A stretch of DNA of 64,000 nucleotides from positions 35,367 to 99,366 of the forward strand of contig JAIKZG010000005.1 of assembly GCA_024682415.1 (NCBI GenBank), given 5' to 3'. The translations under genes were made by a program, and so were the position numbers. Shown here in pieces: positions 53,692 to 62,061 of this stretch. Origin of the DNA: Prevotella sp. (GTDB taxonomy: Bacteria > Bacteroidota > Bacteroidia > Bacteroidales > Bacteroidaceae). How positions within the stretch are numbered: position 1 is the first letter of the stretch; the number at the start of each line of letters is the position of its first letter. The notes beneath the pieces were generated by a model. The model was given only the letters and a program-made list of their open reading frames with translations. It ran no database searches and had not been told where the DNA came from.

Positions 53692-54762
53692 ATGAACAAG
53701 AGGATAATAGCATGCGCCATGACGGCAATTTCAATGTTGCCTGCCATGGCTCAAAAGATAGAGACATCGGGCGACGTAATCGACTGCGGACAGGTGCTTT
53801 TCCGCTCTCCCGTCACTGCCGAATTTGAGATAACGAATAAGGGCAGCCGCCCATTGGTAATAAAAGACGTAAAGACTGACTGCGGATGCACCATCGTGGA
53901 ATTTCCACGCAACGAGATAAAGCGCGGCACGGTAGCCACGGTGAAAGCCACGTTCGATGCCAAGCAGATGGGACATTTCCAAAAGCGCATAGGCATCTAC
54001 AGCAACGATAAGGACAAATCGCCCGTAATCCTCACGATGAAAGGCGTGGTGGTGAGAGAGGTGGTAGACTTCTCAGGCGAATATCCTTTCACCCTCGGAA
54101 CTTTGCGCACCGACAAGAATGACATTGAGTTTGACGACGTGAACAAAGGCGAAAGACCTCAGCAGGAGATTCACATCATGAACCCCACGGAGGAAACGGT
54201 GCAGCCAGTGGTGATGCACTTGCCAGGTTATCTCACTGCCGACGTGTCGCCATCTAAGATTGCGCCGAAGCATTCAGGAGTAATCAAGCTCACTCTCAAC
54301 TCTGCCAAGCTGCGCGACTTCGGACTTACGCAGACTTCTACTTATCTCGGAGCTAAACCGGGTGAGAAAATCGGCGAAGACAAGGAGCTGAGCATTTCAG
54401 CCGTATTGCTTCCCGATTTCAACAAGCTTACGGAAACACAGCTTCTCAACGCTCCGAAGATGAAGCTCTCTGCTTCTAATCTTGAGCTTGGCTCTTTCAA
54501 CGGCAAGGCGAAGAAGAAAGGAGTGATAGAGATAATCAACGAGGGCAAATCCACACTGCGAATAAGAAGTATCCAGATGTTTACAAGAGGATTGCGCATA
54601 TCGCTCAGCAACACCAACATTGAGCCTGGCAAGACAGCCAAACTGAAAGTAACAGCCATTGCCGAAGAGCTGAAAACGGTGCGCAGCCAGCCACGTATTC
54701 TGATGATAACAAACGACCCCGACCAGGCAAAGGTCATAATAAGAATAAACGCAGAGAAATAA
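53692..54762 (+). CDS. DUF1573 domain-containing exported protein
   Basis: A 356-residue protein with signal peptide (IIACAMTAISMLPAMA). Residues 28-120 match DUF1573 (VIDCGQVLFRSPVTAEFEITNKGSRPL in part; CGCTIVEFPR), an Ig-like fold related to the ASH/MSP family and common in Bacteroidetes secreted proteins. Two further Ig-like modules probably follow, the last around LELGSFNGKAKKKGVIEIIN. No enzymatic motif. It may assist the alpha-2-macroglobulin encoded upstream; its stop directly abuts the ispH ATG. Confidence 0.85.
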   Translation: MNKRIIACAMTAISMLPAMAQKIETSGDVIDCGQVLFRSPVTAEFEITNKGSRPLVIKDVKTDCGCTIVEFPRNEIKRGTVATVKATFDAKQMGHFQKRIGIYSNDKDKSPVILTMKGVVVREVVDFSGEYPFTLGTLRTDKNDIEFDDVNKGERPQQEIHIMNPTEETVQPVVMHLPGYLTADVSPSKIAPKHSGVIKLTLNSAKLRDFGLTQTSTYLGAKPGEKIGEDKELSISAVLLPDFNKLTETQLLNAPKMKLSASNLELGSFNGKAKKKGVIEIINEGKSTLRIRSIQMFTRGLRISLSNTNIEPGKTAKLKVTAIAEELKTVRSQPRILMITNDPDQAKVIIRINAEK

Positions 54763-55638
54763 ATGATTTCAATAGAGATAGACAACGGCAGCGGTTTCTG
54801 CTTCGGCGTGACCACTGCCATTCATAAAGCAGAAGAAGAACTTGCCGCGGGCAAGACACTATATTGCCTTGGCGACATCGTACACAACGGCATGGAAGTG
54901 GAACGCCTTACGGGACAGGGGCTTGTCACCATCGACCACGAACAGCTGAAGCAACTCCACGATGTGAAAGTGTTGCTGCGTGCCCATGGCGAGCCGCCAG
55001 AGACTTACGAAATTGCCAAGCGCAACAATATTGAAATCATCGACGCCACCTGCCCAGTTGTGTTGCAGCTACAGAAGCGCATCCGCAAACAGTATGACGC
55101 CAACACAGCCGAAAACGACAAAGCCCAGATAGTGATTTTCGGCAAGAATGGTCATGCCGAAGTGCTTGGACTTGTAGGGCAGACCCACAGCAACGCCATT
55201 GTGATAGAGAAGTTTGACGACGTGAAGCAGCTCGACTTCAACCGCGACATCTATCTATATTCGCAGACCACCAAAAATCTTGATGAGTTTCACCGCATAA
55301 TAGACTATATTCAGCACCACATATCAGCCGACGCCACATTCAAGAGTTTCGACACGATATGCCGCCAGGTGGCTAACCGCATTCCCAACATTGCCTCGTT
55401 TGCTCAGCGCCACGACCTTATTCTCTTCGTGAGCGGAAGAAAGAGCAGCAACGGCAAAGTGCTCTACAACGAATGTCTGAGCGTGAATCCCAACAGCTAT
55501 CAGATAGAGAGCGCGAAAGAGATAAAGGCTGAATGGTTTAAAGGCGTAAACACCGTGGGAATATGCGGAGCTACGAGCACTCCTAAATGGCTCATGGAAG
55601 AGTGTCGCGACTATATAGGCAAAAACATTCAGCAATAA
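54763..55638 (+). CDS. ispH: 4-hydroxy-3-methylbut-2-enyl diphosphate reductase
   Basis: Last enzyme of the MEP isoprenoid pathway, an iron-sulfur reductase forming IPP and DMAPP. The 291 residues carry the three cluster cysteines: GFCFGVTTAI (Cys near 13), DATCPVVLQL (near 96) and GICGATSTPKWLMEE (near 266), plus the histidines in LGDIVHNG and RAHGEPPE. The start codon follows the DUF1573 stop without a gap, so the two are cotranscribed though functionally unrelated. Confidence 0.96.
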   Translation: MISIEIDNGSGFCFGVTTAIHKAEEELAAGKTLYCLGDIVHNGMEVERLTGQGLVTIDHEQLKQLHDVKVLLRAHGEPPETYEIAKRNNIEIIDATCPVVLQLQKRIRKQYDANTAENDKAQIVIFGKNGHAEVLGLVGQTHSNAIVIEKFDDVKQLDFNRDIYLYSQTTKNLDEFHRIIDYIQHHISADATFKSFDTICRQVANRIPNIASFAQRHDLILFVSGRKSSNGKVLYNECLSVNPNSYQIESAKEIKAEWFKGVNTVGICGATSTPKWLMEECRDYIGKNIQQ

Positions 55639-55673
55639 CTTCGACCCTTAAAACAAACAACAGAATTACAACT

Positions 55674-56957
55674 ATGCCAAATCTTAATTTCCTTCACAAA
55701 ACAATTATCATGCTTGCTGCCCTTATGCCCGGCATGGCACAGGCACAGCAGATGAATATTTCGATAGTAAACCACAGCGACAATCAGCGTCAGGAAGTGG
55801 TAGAGATTTCCGCCGATAAGGTTTATAGCAAACTTGGCGTGAAGCCCACCACACCGCTTGTCGTGAAAAACGCTTTCGATTTGGAGGAAATTTATCAGAT
55901 TACTCACGACGGCAAGCTGCTTATCGAGGCTACGGTGCGCCCTGGTGGCACTGCCCATTACACCATTTCTGTAGGGCAGCCACAGGCGATAAAAAGCTAT
56001 GTGCAGGGCAAGCTATATAAGGAGCGCCTTGACGACATCTCATGGGAAAACGACCGCGCCGGCTATCGCTTCTATGGCCCGGCATTGCAGAAGCAGGGGC
56101 AGAAAGGATTTGGCATTGACTTATGGATGAAGAATACTCCTGAGCTTTCGCTCGACACGCTTTACAACATGGAGTTTCGCATGGAAAGGCTGTCGCGCGA
56201 ACTTAGCAGACAAGGGCGAAAGGAAGAGGCTCGCCGACTGGAGCGCGAGCAGACTTATCACATCGACCATGGCATAGGAGTAGACTGTTACAATGTAGGC
56301 CCTACCCTCGGCTGTGGCACACCAGCCTTGCTCGATGGCGACAATCTTGTTTTTCCGTGGTGCTACACATCGTATAAGATTCTCGACAACGGCCCTTTGC
56401 GCTTCACCATTGAAACCACATACAGCGGCGAGGATTACCACAGCGACTCGCCACGCTCATTCGCCAATGTGGTGGAGCACCGCCTCACCTCTCTCGACAA
56501 AGGCGCGAGTTTCAATAAGATGACAGTGTGGTATGACAACATCGACAAGCCTATCAATGTGAGCGCTGGTTTCGTGATTCATGCTGCCGACACCACAGGA
56601 GTTGTTCTCGACAACGACTACATTGCCTATGCCGACCCCACCGACCAGCCTCAGCGTCACAACTATCAGATATATGTGGCAGCCCTTTTCCCTTACGCTC
56701 TGCATAAATCCGCTTCGCAACCTAAGTTCGCAAAATTCGGTGATGTGAAAACCCGTCGCCTGCTCTACCCTGCTTTTCAGGGTGGAAATGCCGGCAACGC
56801 CATCGGCGAGCTGAAAGACTATCGTTCAGGCTCTCGCTTCACCTATTTCTTCGGAGCGACGTGGAGCAAGACCGATGTGCGCAACATGAAGGAATGGCGT
56901 CAGCGCATCGCCACCACCCTCTCAGCGATTTATAATCCGTTGGAAATAAAGTATTAG
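55674..56957 (+). CDS. DUF4861 family exported protein
   Basis: About 427 residues with a signal peptide (FLHKTIIMLAALMPGMAQA). The body matches the DUF4861 family known from Bacteroidetes polysaccharide utilisation loci, where it often accompanies pectin-degrading enzymes; its reaction is not established. Marker segments are YRFYGPALQKQGQKGFGID, CGTPALLDGD and the C-terminal FTYFFGATWSKTDVRNMKEW. The frame is open further upstream into ispH, but the ATG at 55674 starts the signal peptide. No glycoside hydrolase or SusCD pair is close by. A periplasmic sugar-binding or lyase role is possible. Confidence 0.78.
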   Translation: MPNLNFLHKTIIMLAALMPGMAQAQQMNISIVNHSDNQRQEVVEISADKVYSKLGVKPTTPLVVKNAFDLEEIYQITHDGKLLIEATVRPGGTAHYTISVGQPQAIKSYVQGKLYKERLDDISWENDRAGYRFYGPALQKQGQKGFGIDLWMKNTPELSLDTLYNMEFRMERLSRELSRQGRKEEARRLEREQTYHIDHGIGVDCYNVGPTLGCGTPALLDGDNLVFPWCYTSYKILDNGPLRFTIETTYSGEDYHSDSPRSFANVVEHRLTSLDKGASFNKMTVWYDNIDKPINVSAGFVIHAADTTGVVLDNDYIAYADPTDQPQRHNYQIYVAALFPYALHKSASQPKFAKFGDVKTRRLLYPAFQGGNAGNAIGELKDYRSGSRFTYFFGATWSKTDVRNMKEWRQRIATTLSAIYNPLEIKY

Positions 56958-57006
56958 AAGCCCCTTCTATCTCCCCCCAAAGTTGGGAGAGTATTAGATA
57001 TTTCTA

Positions 57007-57140
57007 TTATAATGGATAAAAGTGATGGTTTTACAAAGTTTATCCATTATAAAAGATAAAACCATTAAAATTACCAAATTTATCCATTATAAAAAATAAA
57101 ATCATTATATTTGCTAAAAACTTCTATTATAATGGATATA
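57007..57140. repeat. inverted and direct repeats at the AAA ATPase start
   Basis: TTATAATGGATAAA (57007), its inverse TTTATCCATTATAA twice (57039 and 57079), and TTATAATGGATATA (57127) containing the start codon. A 40-bp direct repeat (57039-57078 and 57079-57118) carries both inverted copies; only the second has become the promoter TATATTTG. Confidence 0.75.
57106..57113 (+). promoter_or_regulatory. -7 element for the AAA/DUF4143 gene
   Basis: TATATTTG, 18 bp before the ATG, so the leader would be only about 12 nt and would lie within a repeat. Confidence 0.55.
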
Positions 57141-58340
57141 TTAGTAAGACAAAGATATGTCGAGAAGATAGAAAAATACCTCGGCAAAGACTGTATCATA
57201 GTATTAACAGGTCAAAGACGCGTTGGCAAAAGCTACACGCTGAAAATGGTTCGTGACCTAAAAGCAAAAGATAAAAGCAACAATGTAATATACATAGATA
57301 AGGAGAAAAGCGAGTTTGACACAATCAAGACTTATTCAAACCTGAATGATTACATCAAGCAGCACTACAAAAAGGGAAAGACAAATTACATCCTTGTGGA
57401 CGAAGTGCAGGACATTGAAGAATTTGAGCGTTCGGTAAGAAGTTGGAGAACAGAGCCAGACACCGAGGTAATTATAACCGGCTCAAATGCCAAGATTCTT
57501 TCCGGCGAGCTGAGCACACTCATTGGCGGAAGATTTAAGGAAATACGCATTCAGTCGCTAAGCTACCGCGAGTTTCTTGAATTTCATCAACTTGACGACA
57601 GCGACGACGCACTCACGAAATATATCCAGTTTGGCGGTCTGCCAGGACTTGTAAAAATAGGGCTTGATGAAGACGATGCACGAGAGTATCAGAAAGACAT
57701 TTATAACACCGTGCTCTTAAAGGATGTAATTCTACGCAATAAGATACGCAATATAGCGTTTCTTGAAAATCTGGTGCGCTTCCTTGCCGACAACATCGGC
57801 AAGATAATATCTGCAAACAGCATTTCAAAATACATGAAATCACAAGGACAGAATATCACTTCGACCACTATTATCGACTACACACGTCTGCTGACCGAAG
57901 CGTTCATAATCCATAAGGTTTGTCGCTACGACATACATGGCAAACGACTTTTTGAGACGAACGACAAGTTTTACTTTGAAGACCACGGTATTCGCAATGC
58001 GCTATGTGGTGGCACTCGCATGGGAGACATAGAAAAGGTAATCGAAAACATTATCTATCAACATTTGCTCCGTATGGGATATAGCGTGACAGTAGGACAG
58101 CTACAGGCAAGCGAAATAGATTTCGTATGCGAGAAGAAAAATGGCAGTCGCATTTATGTGCAGGCTTCCTATATCATCAGCGACCAACAGACCCGTGAAC
58201 GTGAATTTGGTAATCTTCACACTATCAAAGACAACTATCCAAAGTACGTCATCAGCATGACACCTTTGGTGAGTCGCAACGATGAGGACGGAATTACTCA
58301 TCTTAATTTAAGAAAGTTCCTGATGGCAGAGGAATTATAA
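57132..58340 (+). CDS. AAA ATPase with DUF4143 domain
   Basis: About 402 residues. N-terminal AAA_14 ATPase domain with Walker A TGQRRVGKSYTLK, Walker B NYILVDEVQDIEEFE and the sensor segment IITGSNAKILSGELSTLIGGR, followed by a DUF4143 domain (about 205-370: YFEDHGIRNALCGG, ASEIDFVCEKKNGSRIYVQASY) whose ExDFV...Q pattern resembles a nuclease fold. Such genes are common as singletons in Bacteroidetes and their function is unknown. A TTG at 57111 is in frame, but the ATG at 57132 is after the -7 element. It ends before a dispersed palindrome (58344). Confidence 0.85.
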   Translation: MDILVRQRYVEKIEKYLGKDCIIVLTGQRRVGKSYTLKMVRDLKAKDKSNNVIYIDKEKSEFDTIKTYSNLNDYIKQHYKKGKTNYILVDEVQDIEEFERSVRSWRTEPDTEVIITGSNAKILSGELSTLIGGRFKEIRIQSLSYREFLEFHQLDDSDDALTKYIQFGGLPGLVKIGLDEDDAREYQKDIYNTVLLKDVILRNKIRNIAFLENLVRFLADNIGKIISANSISKYMKSQGQNITSTTIIDYTRLLTEAFIIHKVCRYDIHGKRLFETNDKFYFEDHGIRNALCGGTRMGDIEKVIENIIYQHLLRMGYSVTVGQLQASEIDFVCEKKNGSRIYVQASYIISDQQTREREFGNLHTIKDNYPKYVISMTPLVSRNDEDGITHLNLRKFLMAEEL

Positions 58341-58343
58341 AAA

Positions 58344-58373
58344 CGATGCACAACTCTCACGAGCTGCGCACCG
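58344..58373 (+). repeat. dispersed 30-bp palindromic element, copy 2
   Basis: CGATGCACAACTCTCACGAG followed by CTGCGCACCG; 26 of 30 bases equal copy 1 at 43556. It starts 4 bp after the AAA gene stop. Confidence 0.7.
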
Positions 58374-58426
58374 CTGGCTATAAACTTAGCTTTATGAAGC
58401 TATAAAAAGTTCAATATTTGATTGTA

Positions 58427-60166
58427 TTAAAAAGCAAGAACAGATCTTACCCTATAACTTTGTTTCTTTGCACGTCCTTTACTTGCATGTATCCAGGCAC
58501 ATTTATCACCTGTAAAGAATATCCAAGTATATGCTTGTGTAGCATGTCGTTCTGACGACAACCAAAAATATTCTCCGGCATTATCATCTATGACACTATA
58601 ATGCGATGGATTTTGAAAATCAAATATAAAGACATCAACATTGCAATATGTTTTTGCATCATTAAGATATTGATTTAGTTTATTTTGAGCATATATGCCA
58701 GACTTTTCATCACCAACCAAATTAAGCCAATGTATCTTATCGTCTTGGTCTGCTAAATAAGATATTGTCAATCCTGTTTCATATAATCCTCCCAACTTCA
58801 CAAAAATATCATACGCTTGCCCATTACTTGGCAAATACCATTTACTTGAAGTGTTTGGAGCTGCTACTTTATTATTATATTCGATAGCATATTTAAAAGC
58901 AGGATAATTTGCTCTTTGATTAGATGGTACTGACATGGTTTCAGTATAGCCATCTTTATTATTTTTCCATGTTGTAAGAGGATCGGCATTGTCCCAATTA
59001 TGCAAATATGGTGAATCGGAATCAATAGGTCCCCATATACAAGTGCCATTAGCACCATTTGCTGTAGTAGCACATTGCAGCGCCATAGCATAACCTAAGT
59101 TCCATCCATGACCTTTATCAGTCGTGCTTGTAGCGGTAGAAAAGACAACTGCAATTGGTTTTATGCCTTTACTATTTGCGGTTGATAAACTTGCTTGCTT
59201 CACCACAAAAGCCTGTCCATTTGCTGCGCTGCAATAATAGTCACCTACAGCTACAGATGAGCCACCAAGATAGAGTACTTTACTTGCTGTTATCGTTATT
59301 GTAGCGGTATAGATATTATTCTCAGCGTAAGCACGAGAAGCCACAGCTGTAGAAGTGTAAGTTGTTCCGCCTACATTTACTTTAAATGTAAGTTCCGCCG
59401 ATTGAGGAATAATGCAAGCCTCATATTCTGTAGCACTCTTTTGGTGCATAGTGATGTCGCTTGCAGATGAACCGCTTACTGAAAGATTTCCATCGCTGCC
59501 AACTGTGCTTGTAAGCTTTGTGCCACATAATGTAACACCTAATACATTGCTGTTGTTAAGATAGCTCGGATTAACTACATTTACAGTCACACGAACTTTG
59601 GCTATCTTGTGAGCCATTGTTATGCTGTTAGATAAATTATTATGTGATACTGTTCCGCTGCCATACATGAAATCGCTGTTCTTGAAATTAGCAGCGGTAG
59701 ACTGGTTGGCAAGCACCTCGTGAGTAGTCTTGTTAGCCGCGCCAGAAGAAGGATACCAAGCGTTGGCGGTAACGTTGCTTGTTGTAGTGAAATAATAAGG
59801 CGATGCACTTGTCATTGTTGAAGAACTACCGCTTCCGCCAATTGTGTATTGAAAATATCTGCCGTCTACTTTCACTGTAACGGCTTCGCTGCCACTCCAT
59901 GTTGGGGTATCATCAAGCGGAGCGCGAGAAATTTCGCTTGTGCTCATTTCCACCTCCTTATAGTGCATCACTCCGGCAAAGACAGTATCACTACTTATGG
60001 AAATAGCACGAGTATCTATCTTCATTGGCAGTGCCTGTAAAATACTTGCGTCAAGAGATAAAGCCTTACCTTTTTCTGCTATTACCTCATCAGATGAAGA
60101 GCAGGCAATGAACGTCATAGCAACAAATGCCATGAGCATTCCAAAATAAAATTGTTTCGTTTTCAT
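58427..60166 (-). CDS. fimbrillin-like lipoprotein with C-type-lectin-like C terminus
   Basis: About 579 residues. Lipoprotein signal with lipobox FIACSSSDE; residues 30-300 have the look of a fimbrillin (Mfa-like) domain (ITMAHKIAKVRVTVNVVNP is the typical conserved block, then a YTATITITA strand). The C-terminal 200 residues resemble the DUF1566/lectin fold: WYLPSNGQAYDIF, GEYFWLSSERHATQAYTW and QSYRVRSVLAF. That architecture is known for pilin-tip adhesins, some diversified by retroelements. AAGGAGG six bases before the ATG at 60166 decides the start over an ATG at 60172. No other fimbrial gene is near. Confidence 0.8.
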   Translation of the reverse strand: MKTKQFYFGMLMAFVAMTFIACSSSDEVIAEKGKALSLDASILQALPMKIDTRAISISSDTVFAGVMHYKEVEMSTSEISRAPLDDTPTWSGSEAVTVKVDGRYFQYTIGGSGSSSTMTSASPYYFTTTSNVTANAWYPSSGAANKTTHEVLANQSTAANFKNSDFMYGSGTVSHNNLSNSITMAHKIAKVRVTVNVVNPSYLNNSNVLGVTLCGTKLTSTVGSDGNLSVSGSSASDITMHQKSATEYEACIIPQSAELTFKVNVGGTTYTSTAVASRAYAENNIYTATITITASKVLYLGGSSVAVGDYYCSAANGQAFVVKQASLSTANSKGIKPIAVVFSTATSTTDKGHGWNLGYAMALQCATTANGANGTCIWGPIDSDSPYLHNWDNADPLTTWKNNKDGYTETMSVPSNQRANYPAFKYAIEYNNKVAAPNTSSKWYLPSNGQAYDIFVKLGGLYETGLTISYLADQDDKIHWLNLVGDEKSGIYAQNKLNQYLNDAKTYCNVDVFIFDFQNPSHYSVIDDNAGEYFWLSSERHATQAYTWIFFTGDKCAWIHASKGRAKKQSYRVRSVLAF

Positions 60167-60262
60167 ATTCATCCTCCTTGAGTTTTGATTTTATTGTTTC
60201 AAAATAAGTATATGGAGAAGAAAAGCATAGTATTATCACTTTCGGCTGAAACACAAAAAAAT

Positions 60263-60345
60263 GCGTAGGCATTATTATCTGTATTTAGTTAAAGCAGGTT
60301 CCGGAAAGACCCTTACGATTATAGATACAGAAACAATGCCTACGC
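60263..60345 (-). promoter_or_regulatory. large stem-loop in the fimbrillin leader
   Basis: Outer arms GCGTAGGCATT / AATGCCTACGC (11 bp perfect) and inner arms TCTGTAT / ATACAGA (7 bp) enclose about 40 nt. It lies in the predicted leader RNA of the fimbrillin-like gene. Confidence 0.6.
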
Positions 60346-60497
60346 TATACGCAGACATTAACCTATTATCTATGTTCAATCGTAAAAACTGAATTTTCCG
60401 GATTCGCTTTAAACGAACATGATAATAGCTAATGCTATTTTCTAAACCATTAAGGCACATCACATCATTACATAAGACGCAATGCACATTCTAATTG

Positions 60498-60505
60498 CAA
60501 ATATA
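60498..60505 (-). promoter_or_regulatory. -7 element for the fimbrillin-like gene
   Basis: Minus-strand TATATTTG about 332 bp before the start codon; no exact -33 TTTG at standard spacing. Confidence 0.45.
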
Positions 60506-60781
60506 AACCTTATTTTCTAATCCGCAAGCGAAAAAGTGGAAAATTTGATATTCCTATTATTTCACCTAAAGCACAAAGGCTTATAAAAAGAGCTATATAT
60601 AGCGCACCTTCTTTTTACCTTCATCCCGATACTACAACCTAAGAATACGAAAATTAACCAAAATCTAATAATTTTACATTAACGATAGACAAAGATTGAT
60701 AATGTTTTCGCCAATATTGCCAAGGAAAGGGAATTTGTGCATACTTTAGCGGAAAATTAATTTATAATCTCCCGAAACGCC

Positions 60782-61270
60782 GTGATTAAACAAACAATTA
60801 TATTCACTCTGCTGAATACATTCTGCGCCATAATTGCCATGGCACAGGTGGGTGGTGTCATCGCCGACATGGAAACACACAAGCCTATACGAGGCGCAAA
60901 AATTTACACTAACCGAAATCAATCTTTCTCCACCAACTACACCGGGCATTATTCTCTTCCAGAAAACTTCACGAGCGCCACGGTAACTCATCCGAGCTAT
61001 CTGCGCAGAATGGTTAAAAAGGCTGAGACTGGCGACACGATATTTCTTTTGCCATACACGCTGAAAGAGGTAGTAGTGTATGGCAAGAAGCGAGATACCA
61101 GCAGCGGACTTGACTTAAACTTTTCATCGGATATTCTTGAAGACCCTCTCACCAAACCTCGCAAGCCTTCAAATAAAGACCTACTCGGTTGGATGAAAGC
61201 TTTCGACGGCAGACATCATCCTTCAAAAAAGGAAAGGGAGAAAAATGAGAAGATTTGGAAGGAGTATTAA
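60782..61270 (+). CDS. exported protein with carboxypeptidase-regulatory-like domain
   Basis: A 162-residue protein with GTG start and signal peptide (IIFTLLNTFCAIIAMAQ). Residues 22-95 are a CarboxypepD_reg-like beta sandwich (VGGVIADMETHKPIRGAKIY, then a TLKEVVVYGKK strand), as at the N termini of TonB receptors, but no barrel follows. The rest is a charged, probably disordered tail ending KNEKIWKEY. It could be a small surface or periplasmic protein; the family is common in Bacteroidetes with unknown role. Confidence 0.7.
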   Translation: MIKQTIIFTLLNTFCAIIAMAQVGGVIADMETHKPIRGAKIYTNRNQSFSTNYTGHYSLPENFTSATVTHPSYLRRMVKKAETGDTIFLLPYTLKEVVVYGKKRDTSSGLDLNFSSDILEDPLTKPRKPSNKDLLGWMKAFDGRHHPSKKEREKNEKIWKEY

Positions 61271-61298
61271 AATAGGAAACAGCTTGTAGCATATAAAA

Positions 61299-61328
61299 AA
61301 GGTGTGCCATAGGAAAATGACACACCTT
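61299..61328 (-). terminator. terminator of the YhcH gene
   Basis: Stem AAGGTGTG-CAT / ATG-CACACCTT with one bulge per arm; on the minus strand TTTTTT follows. It separates convergent genes. Confidence 0.8.
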
Positions 61329-61359
61329 GTAATTCTTTTTGGGGAGAAATCTATTCTTT

Positions 61360-61986
61360 TTACTTGTAATCCACCTTGATGACAATCACTCTGATGTTTT
61401 GGTCTTTTTTGTCTGTCGCCACCTTTGCTATATGCCAGTCGCAAGGGAAGAAGATGAAAAACTTATCAGGAGTGCTGTCTATGAATTTGGCACGATTCAC
61501 ATCATATTTATAATGTATCACGTCGGGGCGATACTTGGTGTTAGGAGTGCTCGTGTAATGGTCAATAAGTCCGAAGCGCTCTGTGCCTTTCACCACATAC
61601 TGAAAATCAATGTGATGATAATGGCTCTCGCTGCGACGTTTATCCAAAGCGCCATTCTCGCTGTCTTCCACGCTCACCACAAGATCAGTGCCTTCAATAG
61701 GATGTTTGCCTTTGCCGATGGTGAGTACATCATTATTAGCGAGCCACGCAAAGAGAGCGTTCCACTGCTCAGGGTTGCGCTGATATTGCAGATACCACTC
61801 CGTGAGGTTCACCGTCTTATCTGGCTCGGCAGCCATAAATCCGTTACGCCACACGCCGCTCTTTGCCCATGCCTTAGCTTTCTTCACCAAAGCCTTGTCG
61901 GCAAAAGGTTTTGTGTAGTAAGCCTTCTGCGCATTGGCAACAAAAGAGAAGCAAGCCATAAGGCAGATAAACAATAGTTTCTTCAT
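61360..61986 (-). CDS. YhcH/YjgK/YiaL family protein, exported
   Basis: A 208-residue beta-sandwich protein of the DUF386 family (EbgC/YiaL/NanQ), some members of which act on sugar anomers. Family markers are ESHYHHIDFQYVVKGTERF, STPDKFFIFFPCDWHIA and the C-terminal IRVIVIKVDY. The His residues in HYHHID and in DWHIA could bind a metal. Unlike most cytoplasmic members it has a clear signal peptide (MKKLLFICLMACFSFVANA), so it should act in the periplasm. No sugar operon is adjacent. Confidence 0.88.
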   Translation of the reverse strand: MKKLLFICLMACFSFVANAQKAYYTKPFADKALVKKAKAWAKSGVWRNGFMAAEPDKTVNLTEWYLQYQRNPEQWNALFAWLANNDVLTIGKGKHPIEGTDLVVSVEDSENGALDKRRSESHYHHIDFQYVVKGTERFGLIDHYTSTPNTKYRPDVIHYKYDVNRAKFIDSTPDKFFIFFPCDWHIAKVATDKKDQNIRVIVIKVDYK

Positions 61987-62061
61987 TTTCTGTTTTGTTA
62001 TTAAGTTGTTTAGTTATCTTTCTTTTAGGAAGTCATCACTCCGCATATCGGAAGCCAAACC

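Larger units (their letters stand above)
60173..60781. other. intergenic region upstream of the fimbrillin-like gene
   Basis: A long 5' leader (minus strand) with Shine-Dalgarno AAGGAGG, the large hairpin at 60263-60345, and a promoter near 60498. Beyond 60510 the DNA is AT-rich and no gene is supported. No -7 element for the GTG-initiated gene at 60782 was found. Confidence 0.5.

Noticed and set aside
60263..60345. Invertible promoter flanked by inverted repeats
   Set aside because: The interior is only about 60 bp and has no TAnnTTTG in either orientation, and the inner arms also pair, so a stem-loop is the simpler reading.
60275..60487. 70-codon minus-strand frame upstream of the fimbrillin-like gene
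   Set aside because: It lies in the leader over the stem-loop, has no Shine-Dalgarno or family features, and its composition looks random.
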